57,417 bases of DNA from SAR202 cluster bacterium (GTDB lineage Bacteria; Chloroflexota; Dehalococcoidia; Lucifugimonadales; Lucifugimonadaceae): positions 1-57,417 of the forward strand of contig VFGZ01000046.1 in NCBI GenBank assembly GCA_009392215.1, read 5' to 3'. How positions within the stretch are numbered: position 1 is the first letter of the stretch; each line of letters begins with the position of its first letter. Shown here in pieces: positions 1 through 8,087 of this stretch. The translations under genes were made by a program, and so were the position numbers. Below the pieces are notes generated by a model. The model saw nothing but the letters and a program-made list of their open reading frames with translations. It was not told where the DNA came from and made no database searches.

Positions 1-1452
1 GAGGCAAAAGCAGTTGACGATCTAACGGTGGAAATCGGCCTTGTCGCTCCTGTTTACTACTGCCTACCCGTATCCCAGTTCGGTTGTCTTTCAGCCGCAC
101 GTGGTGTACACAAAGTAACTTCAGCCGATACCCATGGTATTGACTGGGCCCGATCACACCACATTGGTACCGGCCCTTATGTCCAGGGTGATGACTGTAA
201 GCCTGGTGACCGCTGCTCAATGCATGCCGTTGACAGCCACTGGCGAACTACTGGTAACGTTGCAAAAATCACAGGAATTCAGGTTCCTGAAGCAACAACC
301 CAGATCGCAATGCTGAAGAATGGTTCTATCGACATGGTTACCCTCGACTACAAACTCCTTCCAGAGGTTGTAGCCGACGGCTTCAGATTCCTGGAGACCA
401 TGCCTGGTGGATATGTTGGTCAGTCAATCCTGTTCCCGGGTCTTCTCTGGGAGCACTCTCACGCTCGAACGGCAGAGCCGCTTGCTCCGTGGGATGCCCC
501 TCCGTACGCGGAAGACTACCCGTGGATTGGTAACCCCTGGGGTGACCAGGGCAACACTTGTGAAGATGGTGATGCCCCAGGCCACGATCTTTGTGGCAAC
601 GCTCCTTACACGGACGACAACAACCCAGACGGTATGGACGACATGGAGCAGGCTCGACTAGTTCGACTTGCCCTTTCGACCGCTATCGACCGTGGTGCCA
701 TCCTCAGTTCTTTGTTGAACGACCTTGGCACGCCGATCTACTCCGAGTACATGGGTCCTGAGTACCCTGGCTGGGACGCAGCTCGGGAGACCGGTTGTTT
801 CGACTGGCTCGGTAACGACGTCACCTGTTCCGGAACAGCACAGACTGTTCCGTGGAAGATCGCTGATGGCGACCTGGAGACTGCTGGAGATCTGCTTACG
901 ACAGCTGGATACCCACTGGTAGACGGTAAGCGCCAAGGATTTGGTGAGCTCGTACTGCAGGCTTATGCAGCAGAAGCAGGACCCGTTGGTCTTGAAGTTG
1001 CTGACACCATCATGTCTGACTGGACACGTCTCGGTATCGAGATTTCGGGTCTAGTTGAAGACTACGGTGGAGTTATTAGCCCACGGATGCGACAACGAAT
1101 CCAGTACCTGCCTGTTTTGAAGAACGGTGACGTTCACTCCAACGTATACCCGATAGACTGGCCGCTGCCGACGGTAGACACATCGTCATCACGACCTGGC
1201 TGGGGTGTTGGTTTCGAATCTCAGGCCGGTGCGAAATGGCTCTTTGAGATTCTTGGTGAGAAGGACGCTAGCGTCCGAGCCGAGAAGCACTTGAACTGGG
1301 TCGACTACAGCATGTTCTGGCTGCAATACGCCGGTGTGTTCCAGGTTCCGAAAGGAATCGTAGTCAATGACCGAATCAAGTCATGGGATGGATACCAGCA
1401 GCACTATTCAAACGTGTCTGGTAACCCAGAGTTCATCGTATTGAACGACTAA
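1..1452 (+). CDS. ABC transporter substrate-binding protein, family 5 (5'-truncated)
   Basis: The reading frame is open from the first base, so the N-terminus, including any lipoprotein signal, lies outside the window. The visible 483 residues fit the second half of a family-5 (peptide/nickel/oligosaccharide) solute-binding protein: a GTGPY segment near residue 57, then a stretch on steps by which the bound model 'ALSTAIDRGAI' helix follows, and a C-terminal 'VVNDRIKSWDGY' region. It would capture substrate outside the membrane and deliver it to the two permeases that follow. Codons end in C far more often (GAC, TTC, TAC, AAC) than in the permease genes, which suggests high expression. A strong terminator separates it from them. 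The substrate cannot be read from the sequence. Confidence 0.85.
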   Translation, partial: EAKAVDDLTVEIGLVAPVYYCLPVSQFGCLSAARGVHKVTSADTHGIDWARSHHIGTGPYVQGDDCKPGDRCSMHAVDSHWRTTGNVAKITGIQVPEATTQIAMLKNGSIDMVTLDYKLLPEVVADGFRFLETMPGGYVGQSILFPGLLWEHSHARTAEPLAPWDAPPYAEDYPWIGNPWGDQGNTCEDGDAPGHDLCGNAPYTDDNNPDGMDDMEQARLVRLALSTAIDRGAILSSLLNDLGTPIYSEYMGPEYPGWDAARETGCFDWLGNDVTCSGTAQTVPWKIADGDLETAGDLLTTAGYPLVDGKRQGFGELVLQAYAAEAGPVGLEVADTIMSDWTRLGIEISGLVEDYGGVISPRMRQRIQYLPVLKNGDVHSNVYPIDWPLPTVDTSSSRPGWGVGFESQAGAKWLFEILGEKDASVRAEKHLNWVDYSMFWLQYAGVFQVPKGIVVNDRIKSWDGYQQHYSNVSGNPEFIVLND

Positions 1453-1471
1453 GAGTTCATACTTGTGATAA

Positions 1472-1495
1472 TCAGTTAGTTAGCTAACTAACTGA
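1472..1495. repeat. 24-bp perfect palindrome
   Basis: The two arms are tcagttagttag and its exact reverse complement, meeting at base 1483/1484. It lies 20 bases after the stop codon of the substrate-binding gene and directly abuts the terminator stem. In RNA it could form a first hairpin ahead of the terminator, protecting the 3' end of an abundant mRNA. It could also be a protein-binding site. Confidence 0.6.
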
Positions 1496-1530
1496 GACGG
1501 GGGTCGGAGTTTCCGGCCCCCGTCTTTTTT
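1496..1530 (+). terminator. Rho-independent terminator after the binding-protein gene
   Basis: A GC-rich stem (gacgggggtcgg against its near-complement ending cccccgtc), with a short loop, is followed by six T. It would allow the binding protein to be made in excess over the permeases, which have their own promoter. Confidence 0.9.
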
Positions 1531-1610
1531 AACTTGTGAGATAAGGCATGCTTATCTTTAGCTATGCATCAAAAAAATGTTAATAAGGTTATGTACTCAG
1601 TTAGTGATCG

Positions 1611-1638
1611 TTGACAAAGTGCTTGGTGACGCTAGAAT
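1611..1638 (+). promoter_or_regulatory. Sigma70-type promoter for the permease genes
   Basis: TTGACA (1611-1616) and TAGAAT (1633-1638) are separated by 16 bases. The promoter lies about 145 bases before the first permease start and after the strong terminator, so the permeases can be transcribed independently of the binding protein. Confidence 0.6.
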
Positions 1639-1783
1639 TCCCGCAAGTTTGTTAAGGTTTAAGGTCTCTGTGCAGGCTTCAAAGAGACTTAAACTCAAGT
1701 ATGATGCAGCCTTACAAGACGGTTGTTCAACGGGTTTCGCTACAACACGCTCCGGTTTGCATGAGTTGGGAAGTGCCTAATAG

Positions 1784-2734
1784 ATGTTTAATTTTCTGGC
1801 AAGACGTTTTATCTCCTCAATTATTTCAGTGATTGGCGCGACTATAGCGATTTTCGTTTTAATACAGTTTCACAATGATCCGAGAGAGCTATTTGTACCT
1901 GACTCGGGTTATGGCATATCGCACGAGCAATGGGAAGCTCTCGGAGATCGGTTGGGCTTGAACGATCCACTCTGGAAGCAGTATGTGGACTGGGTAGGCA
2001 GAACTCTGCGAGGAGACCTTGGAGTTTCTCTTGCACGCGATAGAGCTGTAACCGAATTATTGAGGGGTAAGGTTGGTGCCACGGTACAGCTCGCGATAGG
2101 TAGTTGGGTTTTTGCAATTGGGTTGGGAATCCCCATGGGTGTATTGGCTGCTGTTAAGCGCGGCTCCGGCTGGGACTATTTCGGAAGAGGTCTGGCCATC
2201 GTTGGCCAAGCTGCTCCTCCATTTGTTACGGCCCTCGTGGCGATATGGATTTTTGCTGTTTGGTTGGAGTGGTTGCCTGCGGGTGGTAGATCTCCGGAAT
2301 TTGACTGGAAGGAATATCTGCTTCCTTGTATGGCACTAGGATGGGGCGCAGCCGCTAGTCTTATGCGTCTCACTCGATCATCCATGCTCGAAGTGCTCGA
2401 CTCTGAATACATTCGGTTAGCTCGGGCCAAGGGTGTTAATTGGAATTGGGTTATTTATAAACATGCTCTTCGTAACGCCTTGATTGTCCCTGTCACATCG
2501 GCGTTGCTTACTTTTTCTGGCTGGTTGAATGGTGCTCTCGTTGTCGAGATAGTGTTCTCGTGGCCTGGTATCGGCTATGAGGCGCTTTACCGAGCTGTTA
2601 ATGACAATGACTTTCCGTTGCTGCTTGGTACGGTCTTCATATTCATATTGATCTATTTGGTATTTGCCACCATTGCAGATATTGCCTACACGATAATTGA
2701 CCCAAGAGTACGCCTTGGCGACAGTACGGAATAA
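1784..2734 (+). CDS. ABC transporter permease, OppB/DppB type
   Basis: A 316-residue inner-membrane permease of the binding-protein-dependent peptide/nickel class. Residues 1-30 form the first membrane helix, followed by an extracytoplasmic segment of about 65 residues and five further hydrophobic helices. The EAA cytoplasmic loop that contacts the ATPase is visible near residues 207-235 (YIRLARAKGVN, then HALRNALI). Length and layout match OppB. The ATG start has only a weak Shine-Dalgarno sequence. The gene is 12 bases from the next permease gene and forms a translocation pore with it. The ATPase genes are not in the window. Confidence 0.92.
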   Translation: MFNFLARRFISSIISVIGATIAIFVLIQFHNDPRELFVPDSGYGISHEQWEALGDRLGLNDPLWKQYVDWVGRTLRGDLGVSLARDRAVTELLRGKVGATVQLAIGSWVFAIGLGIPMGVLAAVKRGSGWDYFGRGLAIVGQAAPPFVTALVAIWIFAVWLEWLPAGGRSPEFDWKEYLLPCMALGWGAAASLMRLTRSSMLEVLDSEYIRLARAKGVNWNWVIYKHALRNALIVPVTSALLTFSGWLNGALVVEIVFSWPGIGYEALYRAVNDNDFPLLLGTVFIFILIYLVFATIADIAYTIIDPRVRLGDSTE

Positions 2735-2746
2735 CGGGGATCCCTT

Positions 2747-3814
2747 ATGACTACAAGTGACGCTCGGGAAGAAATTCAAAAAGTCGATTCAGCGACCATT
2801 GAAACACCTCTGAAACCGATGGGACATAATCGAGGGCCTTTTGCCCAGGCTTGGTGGTTTGTACGACGTTACCCGGTTATTCCTATCTTTGTTCTGATTA
2901 TTTTGGTCATTACTGCAATTATCGGTCCTACTGTTGCCCCTTATGAGCGAGATGTCGGCATCATAGGGGATCGACACCTTCCTGTATTGCAGAGGTCTAA
3001 ATGTATTCAGACAGATGACTGGAATCCTCCGTATGCAAAGGCAGATTGGGTCGACATTAATGGTGATGGTGAAATTACCGGGCGTGATCAGCCCTTCAAA
3101 TGTGATATGCCCCGGTACGGCTTATGGACAGAGGGATATCACTTTCTGGGTGCCGATCATGTAGGAAGAGATGTATTCTCCAGGGTGCTTCATGGTGCCC
3201 GTATATCTATGCAGGTTGTGTTGGTCTCGCTGTTGATTGGGTCGTTGATCGGTGTGTCGCTTGGAATGCTTGCTGGGTATTATGGCGGAGTGTTGGACGA
3301 GCTGATAACGAGGTTCGTGGATATCTGGTACGCGATGCCGTTCCTCATGGTGGCTTTGATTGTGACCTTGATCTTTGGTAGAGGATTGACCGTTCTTTTG
3401 TTTGTTCTGGCATTAATTGCATGGACATCGTTTGTGAGGGTAGTACGTGCCGAGGTAATGGTCTTGAAAAGTCTTGACTATGTGGCTGCTGCTCGTGTGA
3501 ACGGTGCATCTGACTTCCGAATATTGTTTAGGCACCTTATGCCGGGGATTCTTAACACCGCAATTGTTGTCGGTACGTTGAACACATCTGGTCTGATCCT
3601 TGCTGAGTCGGTTCTTAGCTTTGTGGGCGCTGGTATTCAGCCACCGACTCCAGCGTGGGGTGTGATGACCACTGAAGGTAGGGATTACCTGACTATTGCA
3701 GCACACCAGGTGCTGGTGCCATCGACTGCGATTTTCTTGGTAGTGATTTCTCTCAACTTTTTGGGTGACTGGTTGCGGGATCGTCTTGACCCGAGATTAC
3801 GTCAGATCGATTAG
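2747..3814 (+). CDS. ABC transporter permease, OppC/DppC type, with a calcium-loop insert
   Basis: A 355-residue partner of the preceding permease. A cytoplasmic N-terminus leads to a first membrane helix at residues 43-60, then an unusually long extracytoplasmic segment (about 65-135). The remaining helices carry the EAA loop (DYVAAARVNGAS, then HLMPGILN). The extracytoplasmic segment holds DINGDGEITGRD (103-114), which matches the 12-residue type I dockerin/EF-hand calcium loop, with acidic or Asn residues at positions 1, 3, 5 and 12. Cys86 and Cys119 flank it. A GGGGA Shine-Dalgarno sequence precedes the ATG. The core family assignment is secure; calcium binding is inference. Confidence 0.92.
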   Translation: MTTSDAREEIQKVDSATIETPLKPMGHNRGPFAQAWWFVRRYPVIPIFVLIILVITAIIGPTVAPYERDVGIIGDRHLPVLQRSKCIQTDDWNPPYAKADWVDINGDGEITGRDQPFKCDMPRYGLWTEGYHFLGADHVGRDVFSRVLHGARISMQVVLVSLLIGSLIGVSLGMLAGYYGGVLDELITRFVDIWYAMPFLMVALIVTLIFGRGLTVLLFVLALIAWTSFVRVVRAEVMVLKSLDYVAAARVNGASDFRILFRHLMPGILNTAIVVGTLNTSGLILAESVLSFVGAGIQPPTPAWGVMTTEGRDYLTIAAHQVLVPSTAIFLVVISLNFLGDWLRDRLDPRLRQID

Positions 3815-3824
3815 TTACATTCGG

Positions 3825-3867
3825 TAATATAAAAAGCCCCCGGTTATAACGGGGGCTTTTTATATTA
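3825..3867. terminator. Bidirectional terminator
   Basis: A perfect 17-bp inverted repeat (taatataaaaagccccc and its complement) with a 9-base loop. T-rich tracts on both strands let it end transcription of the permease gene (+) and of the converging lipoprotein gene (-). Confidence 0.9.
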
Positions 3868-3905
3868 AGTTTTCAGGGCATTATCATATGTCTAGGATTA
3901 GGTAT

Positions 3906-4574
3906 TTATTCTTCTACTACACATATAGCTCCGAGACCTGCCCCCGGCAATCCTGTATCACCTGAGAATAGAGAAGAATAGGTAAAGCACCCCACTGTGT
4001 TGAAGGTGTGTTCAAAAGTTGGGTTGACCCCGAACAATGCTTTCTTCAGCTCACCAGAATCCCAGTATTCCTCTTGTCCTTCATCTGCGGTTGCACTGCT
4101 CGCACTTAACCGATCATTCGACCATGAGACAGTAGACCCGACTGTGATCTTCGCTATTTCAGGGTCGAACCTGATACCCTCTGCTCCCCTCGAAACAATC
4201 CCCACTTCTACCGTACCGCTTTGGGCTGGGCCATCTGGCATTTCAATATCTAGAACAGTTTTTTCCTTTTTAATATCAGATCCTGAGCCTACAGCCTCGA
4301 TACCTGCTTCAGCTTGTGCAGTTGCCGTGGCCGCACGTTGTTTATTGATCTTATCGGCCTGACTGCCCGCTGCGATTTTCACTTGTACTTCATCAGGATT
4401 TTCGCCTGCTGCGATTGCTGCTTCACGAGTGGCAGCCGCGTTATCAAGTTTATTTTGTGCCTTGGATGTCTGGACGATTTCGGTGGTTGTGGGGCCTGAA
4501 GAACATGAAGCCATTACGGCAGAAAGGATAAATGCTCCGCTAAGTACCAGAACTATTTTTGTCGATATTGACAT
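3906..4574 (-). CDS. Lipoprotein with a plastocyanin-like (cupredoxin-fold) domain lacking copper ligands
   Basis: 222 residues. A hydrophobic signal ends in VMASC with Cys23 as the probable lipidation site, although Met at -3 is unusual. Residues 30-110 are Ala-, Glu-, Lys- and Gln-rich and probably form an extended linker. Residues 118-222 follow the cupredoxin pattern: FDPEIAKITVGSTVSWSND, then a WDSG segment, then FEHTFNTVGCFTYSSLF. In copper-binding members the positions after the Trp-Ser-Asn strand and in the C-terminal loop are His, Cys, His and Met. Here they read RLSASS and YSSLFSGD, so a type-1 copper site is unlikely. The fold assignment rests on pattern only. It is probably anchored on the outer face of the cytoplasmic membrane. 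Confidence 0.7.
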   Translation of the reverse strand: MSISTKIVLVLSGAFILSAVMASCSSGPTTTEIVQTSKAQNKLDNAAATREAAIAAGENPDEVQVKIAAGSQADKINKQRAATATAQAEAGIEAVGSGSDIKKEKTVLDIEMPDGPAQSGTVEVGIVSRGAEGIRFDPEIAKITVGSTVSWSNDRLSASSATADEGQEEYWDSGELKKALFGVNPTFEHTFNTVGCFTYSSLFSGDTGLPGAGLGAICVVEE

Positions 4575-4730
4575 GGAAACTCTCCCGAAAGTCGAACGGT
4601 GAACAATGCGTTGAATATAAGCGTTTCTATTCGAAATTCTTCGGATAAAACTGTGAGTAACGACCGATTATTTTTGAGTATGGGGCGAAGCATAACATGG
4701 GTTATCTATGAGACGGGCGTCAGACCATAT

Positions 4731-6002
4731 CTATTCTTGCTTTGAATCGACATTAATCCTTTTATTGATACCACTTGGTTGCTTTTTGATTACGATTGCA
4801 CCCGCTAAAACCGCTATGCCACCGGCTATCAAATATAGATTCTGATATGCCTCAACGAATGTTCTTCCACTGATTGATTGCTGCCAATTAAGTAGTGATG
4901 TCATCAATGCAATTGATACGACGGTACCGATAGTTTGCGATACGGTGAGGCCTGCTGCTGTGCTGCCAGCATGTTCAGTTGGAGTCCCCCTCAGTGTGAG
5001 GGCATAAACTGCTGCCTGATGGGCACCAAAGCCAACGCCAATGACCATAGTTGTTAATATGACAAATAACATGGCAGGATCACTTCCTTGCATTCCAGCC
5101 ACCACAAGCCCGACGGCGGTTAACATCGCACCGATGAGTGTGATAAGCCTGTCCCCAATGCGGTCTGCTAGGTAACCCGCAACAGCTGACCCAACTAAAT
5201 TCATAATGGCCATTAAAGCCAACAGAGCGCCAAGAGTTAAAACACTCTTTCCCATTACATCCGTTACGTAAAACGGGAATAAGAACCACATTACGAAAGA
5301 TGCTACAGTTACAAGAAAATTTGAACCAGCCCCGGATTTGAATCCAGGAAAGTTTGTCAAACCACTTGGCAAGATCGTGAAATTTCCTGCTTTATTGCCC
5401 TTAGTGAATGTTAGTCCAAGAACACCTGAAGTTATAAGTAGTGTCATTGGCAAAGGCGCTATCCATCCATCAACGCGAGCGAATGATAACCCCAGTACAA
5501 AGGTGAAAAGTGAAGCAAAAAGAATTGTGGATCCAACCAGATCAAAACGTTGTTTTACTCTAATACGAACAGATTTAGCGTAACTCTGATTGAGCCCGAT
5601 CATAGTAGTGATCAGCAGTGCTATTCCTATCGGAATACGCATCCAGAAAATCGCTGGCCATCCGAATTCTTCTCCCAGCAATCCTCCGCCCAGAGCCCCT
5701 GTGAAAGTGCCAGCACCCATCGCAGCTAATGTGAATCCGAGTGCACTCCCTCGCCGTGAAGGTCCGAAAGCCCGAGCAATAAGGGCAGGGGCGAGGGTGA
5801 AAAGTATGGCCACTCCTATCCCTTGCGGCACACGCAAGGCGACAATCGGTGTCAGGGAATTTTGAATAGAGATAATTGCTACAGCGGTGGTATACAAAGC
5901 AATGCCAACTGAAAGTGGCCATTTGATGCCGAACTTGTCGGCGATTCCACCCGCGATAAACCCGAATCCACTTCTGGCACCGTGATAGAAGATGATAATC
6001 AA
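4731..6002 (-). CDS. MFS transporter, DHA2/EmrB-like, last gene of the thiamine operon
   Basis: A multi-helix membrane transporter of the major facilitator superfamily. The conserved loop motif between helices 2 and 3 reads GGIADKFGIKWPL, and a second copy (GYLADRIGDRL) begins the second half. The coordinates use the first usual start, TTG at 6002, but this cuts off helix 1. The same frame stays open to 6236 and encodes an excellent first helix (ALFLAALDFSINVNLP) between about 6108 and 6049. No in-frame ATG, GTG or TTG lies in that stretch, so either a rare start such as ATC is used just after thiS, or the 5' end is damaged. Its position behind a TPP riboswitch suggests transport of thiamine or a precursor; that is inference. 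Confidence 0.8.
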   Translation of the reverse strand: MIIIFYHGARSGFGFIAGGIADKFGIKWPLSVGIALYTTAVAIISIQNSLTPIVALRVPQGIGVAILFTLAPALIARAFGPSRRGSALGFTLAAMGAGTFTGALGGGLLGEEFGWPAIFWMRIPIGIALLITTMIGLNQSYAKSVRIRVKQRFDLVGSTILFASLFTFVLGLSFARVDGWIAPLPMTLLITSGVLGLTFTKGNKAGNFTILPSGLTNFPGFKSGAGSNFLVTVASFVMWFLFPFYVTDVMGKSVLTLGALLALMAIMNLVGSAVAGYLADRIGDRLITLIGAMLTAVGLVVAGMQGSDPAMLFVILTTMVIGVGFGAHQAAVYALTLRGTPTEHAGSTAAGLTVSQTIGTVVSIALMTSLLNWQQSISGRTFVEAYQNLYLIAGGIAVLAGAIVIKKQPSGINKRINVDSKQE

Positions 6003-6196
6003 CTGGACAGTGATTAATGTTTCGTTTAAATCCGATCTAAACTTGGGCAGGTTTACATTAATTGAGAAATCGAGTGCAGCTAGAAACAGTGCACCTCCAC
6101 CGATGGCGATCGTGGTGATTTTTTTGCCTACTGAAGGCGCTTGATCATTTTGATATCCGTTCGGGTATGAAGGGGTAACGCTGGAGATGGTGATGG

Positions 6197-6403
6197 CTAC
6201 ATACCGCCGCCGACCGGGCGAACAATTTCGATAACATCACCGTCATTGATAATGGTGCTGTCGAATGAAGTTCTGCGAATAACGATTGAGTTGATAGCTA
6301 CAGCGACGGATCGACCTCCGAATCCTTTTAATTCTAGGAATTCGTTAATGCTGGTCGGTTCTTTGAGTTTCGATATATTTCCGTTGACCGTGATTTCAAT
6401 CAT
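6197..6403 (-). CDS. thiS: Sulfur carrier protein ThiS
   Basis: A 68-residue ubiquitin-fold sulfur carrier. ThiF-type enzymes adenylate its C-terminal glycine, which then carries the thiocarboxylate sulfur that ThiG uses to build the thiazole. The start MIEITVNG and the segment DGDVIEIVRPVGGG are typical. The last codon before the stop is ATG, giving GGGM rather than a free diglycine end, so the Met would have to be removed first. It lies between thiE and the transporter in one operon. No thiF-like gene is in the window. Confidence 0.9.
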   Translation of the reverse strand: MIEITVNGNISKLKEPTSINEFLELKGFGGRSVAVAINSIVIRRTSFDSTIINDGDVIEIVRPVGGGM

Positions 6404-6433
6404 GGGAATTCATTACTTTATCCTCTAAATGCT

Positions 6434-7081
6434 TTATACGGCACCTGATCGTCCACCGGTCATAGCTTGTTTGAGTGTTCTTGCGGCCCTGTATGCATCG
6501 TGTTGCCCAATTATCGCGCTAATAACCGCTGCCCCTGAGGCCCCTGCATCCATCACACTATTAATATTTTGGGCATTGATTCCACCAATACCAATAACCG
6601 GAATTGAAACTGCATTTGATGATTTAGTTATTCCTGAGAGTCCGGTTGTAGGACCACCAGGATGGGATGTCGTGTTGAAAACTGTTCCGAAATAGATGTA
6701 ATCTGCTCCGTCTTGCTCAGCTTTAATTGCGGCTCTAGTAGAATGAACTGATTTCCCGATAAGGGCTCTATGTCCTAAGATCGCCCTAGCCGTAGATATA
6801 GGCGTTCCGTCTTCAGGGAGGTGAACGCCAGTTGCTCCACTTGCTTTTGCTACTTCTGGGTCGCCATTTACGACTACTCGAGCGTGAGCTCCAACAAGCT
6901 CGACTATATTTGTCGCGAGTGCTCTCTGTCTTTTCACATTTAGTGATTTCGCCCTCACTTGAATCAAATCCACTCCACCTCGAATTGAGGCCATAACGCA
7001 TACAGCTAATTGATTCCAATCCGGGATTACGTTTAAATCGGTTACAACAGATAGGGTTTTGTTATTTAATGGCCGAATCAA
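6434..7081 (-). CDS. thiE: Thiamine-phosphate synthase ThiE
   Basis: A 215-residue TIM-barrel enzyme that joins the thiazole phosphate and hydroxymethylpyrimidine diphosphate to give thiamine phosphate. Family landmarks are in order: QVRAK (41-45), VVNGD (70-74), GVHLPEDG (about 85-92), GKSVHS, the diphosphate and thiazole site DYIYFGTVFNTTSHPG, and GIGGI. The start codon overlaps the last four bases of thiG, showing translational coupling. Confidence 0.95.
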   Translation of the reverse strand: MIRPLNNKTLSVVTDLNVIPDWNQLAVCVMASIRGGVDLIQVRAKSLNVKRQRALATNIVELVGAHARVVVNGDPEVAKASGATGVHLPEDGTPISTARAILGHRALIGKSVHSTRAAIKAEQDGADYIYFGTVFNTTSHPGGPTTGLSGITKSSNAVSIPVIGIGGINAQNINSVMDAGASGAAVISAIIGQHDAYRAARTLKQAMTGGRSGAV

Positions 7082-7869
7082 CTGCTTGCGGTAACCCCAA
7101 CTGCGACATCCTCAGTCGGGCTGCTCGCTGAGGCCTTGTCTATTACGGGGATGCGACCTGCTAGGTATGCCTTTCGCCCAGCTTGGACTCCGAGCTTGAA
7201 TGCTTCTCCCATTAAACCGGGATTTGTGGCTTGGGCAATAGCGGTATTTACGAGCACCGCATCTGCACCTAATTCCATTACGGTTGATGCATCGGATGGG
7301 ACGCCAAGACCAGCGTCTACAACGACAGGCACACTTGATTGTTCCACGATTATTTGAATTTCTTCCGCAGTCAACACTCCTCGACCTGAACCAATAGGCG
7401 AGCCAAGCGGCATCACTGTAGCGCATCCAATATCTTCCAGTCGTTTTGCAAGTTCAGGATCAGCTCCCATGTAGGGAAGACATACGAAACCATCTTTGAT
7501 CAGTTTTTGCGCAGCCTCAAGAGTTCCAATAGGGTCTGGGAGCAGATACTTTGGATCTGGGATAACCTCGATTTTGATCCAATTTGATCCAGTCACTTCT
7601 CGAGCAAGTTGAGCGGTAAATACTGCTTCGTCAGCGGTTTTGGATCCAGCAGTATTAGGTAGGATCTGATAATTATCCCAATTGAGATCATCAAGGATGG
7701 TTTTCTCATTTGGATTATCCAGTTTCAAACGTCGTATAGCGACGGTGATGATTTCAGTTTGAGATTTCTCAACTGATGCCATCAGGTCTTCAACGGTTTT
7801 GTGTTTACCGGTGCCTGTCATGAGCCGAGAATTGAACGTCTTCCCAGCAATCGTAAGTTGGTCATCCAT
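7078..7869 (-). CDS. thiG: Thiazole synthase ThiG
   Basis: A 263-residue TIM-barrel enzyme that forms the thiazole ring from deoxyxylulose phosphate, dehydroglycine and ThiS thiocarboxylate. It begins MDDQLTIAGKTFNSRLMTGTGKH, contains WIKIEVIPDPKYLLPD, in which a lysine forms the imine with the sugar, and ends with the phosphate-binding segments VVDAGLG and DAVLVNTAIA. An ATG 15 bases further upstream (7884) is in frame. The 7869 start is preferred because a GAGG precedes it and because it matches the usual family start. It is the first gene after the riboswitch. Confidence 0.95.
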   Translation of the reverse strand: MDDQLTIAGKTFNSRLMTGTGKHKTVEDLMASVEKSQTEIITVAIRRLKLDNPNEKTILDDLNWDNYQILPNTAGSKTADEAVFTAQLAREVTGSNWIKIEVIPDPKYLLPDPIGTLEAAQKLIKDGFVCLPYMGADPELAKRLEDIGCATVMPLGSPIGSGRGVLTAEEIQIIVEQSSVPVVVDAGLGVPSDASTVMELGADAVLVNTAIAQATNPGLMGEAFKLGVQAGRKAYLAGRIPVIDKASASSPTEDVAVGVTASS

Positions 7870-7906
7870 TCGTACTTGCCTCATATCTTTTTTGTCGCAT
7901 AACAGT

Positions 7907-7948
7907 AAAAACCGCCTTTTAAGATTATGTCGGCTTGTAGGTGGTTTT
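7907..7948 (-). terminator. Candidate riboswitch-controlled attenuator
   Basis: On the minus strand aaaaccacc pairs with ggcggtttt with one mismatch, ahead of a run of five T. It lies between the TPP aptamer and thiG, where an expression platform is expected. The 23-base loop makes this a moderate call. Confidence 0.45.
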
Positions 7949-7954
7949 GGGTTA

Positions 7955-8046
7955 TTCCCTACGCCGGCATTATCCGGATCAGGTGTATGGGTCGGCGGCG
8001 AATATGTCTACCGCCCTCTCAGCTAGGATTACCCGGGCTCCCCACG
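7955..8046 (-). promoter_or_regulatory. TPP riboswitch (THI element)
   Basis: Read on the minus strand, the THI-box consensus is clear: GGGGAGCCC at the 5' side, GCTGAGAGGG, then ACCTGATCCGGATAATGCC followed by GGCGTAGGGAA. These are the pyrimidine-sensor and pyrophosphate-sensor helices of the thiamine pyrophosphate aptamer. It should lower expression of thiG, thiE, thiS and the MFS gene when TPP is plentiful. Confidence 0.97.
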
Positions 8047-8059
8047 AATATGTGCTCCA

Positions 8060-8087
8060 ATTGTAGAACCAAGTTAGCGATCGTCAA
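8060..8087 (-). promoter_or_regulatory. Promoter of the thiamine operon
   Basis: On the minus strand TTGACG (8087-8082) and TACAAT (8065-8060) are separated by 16 bases. The predicted start near 8053 is just upstream of the riboswitch 5' strand. Confidence 0.75.

Noticed and set aside
1577-1780. 67-residue plus-strand ORF before the OppB-type gene
   Set aside because: It overlaps the predicted promoter and has no ribosome site or family resemblance; treated as intergenic.
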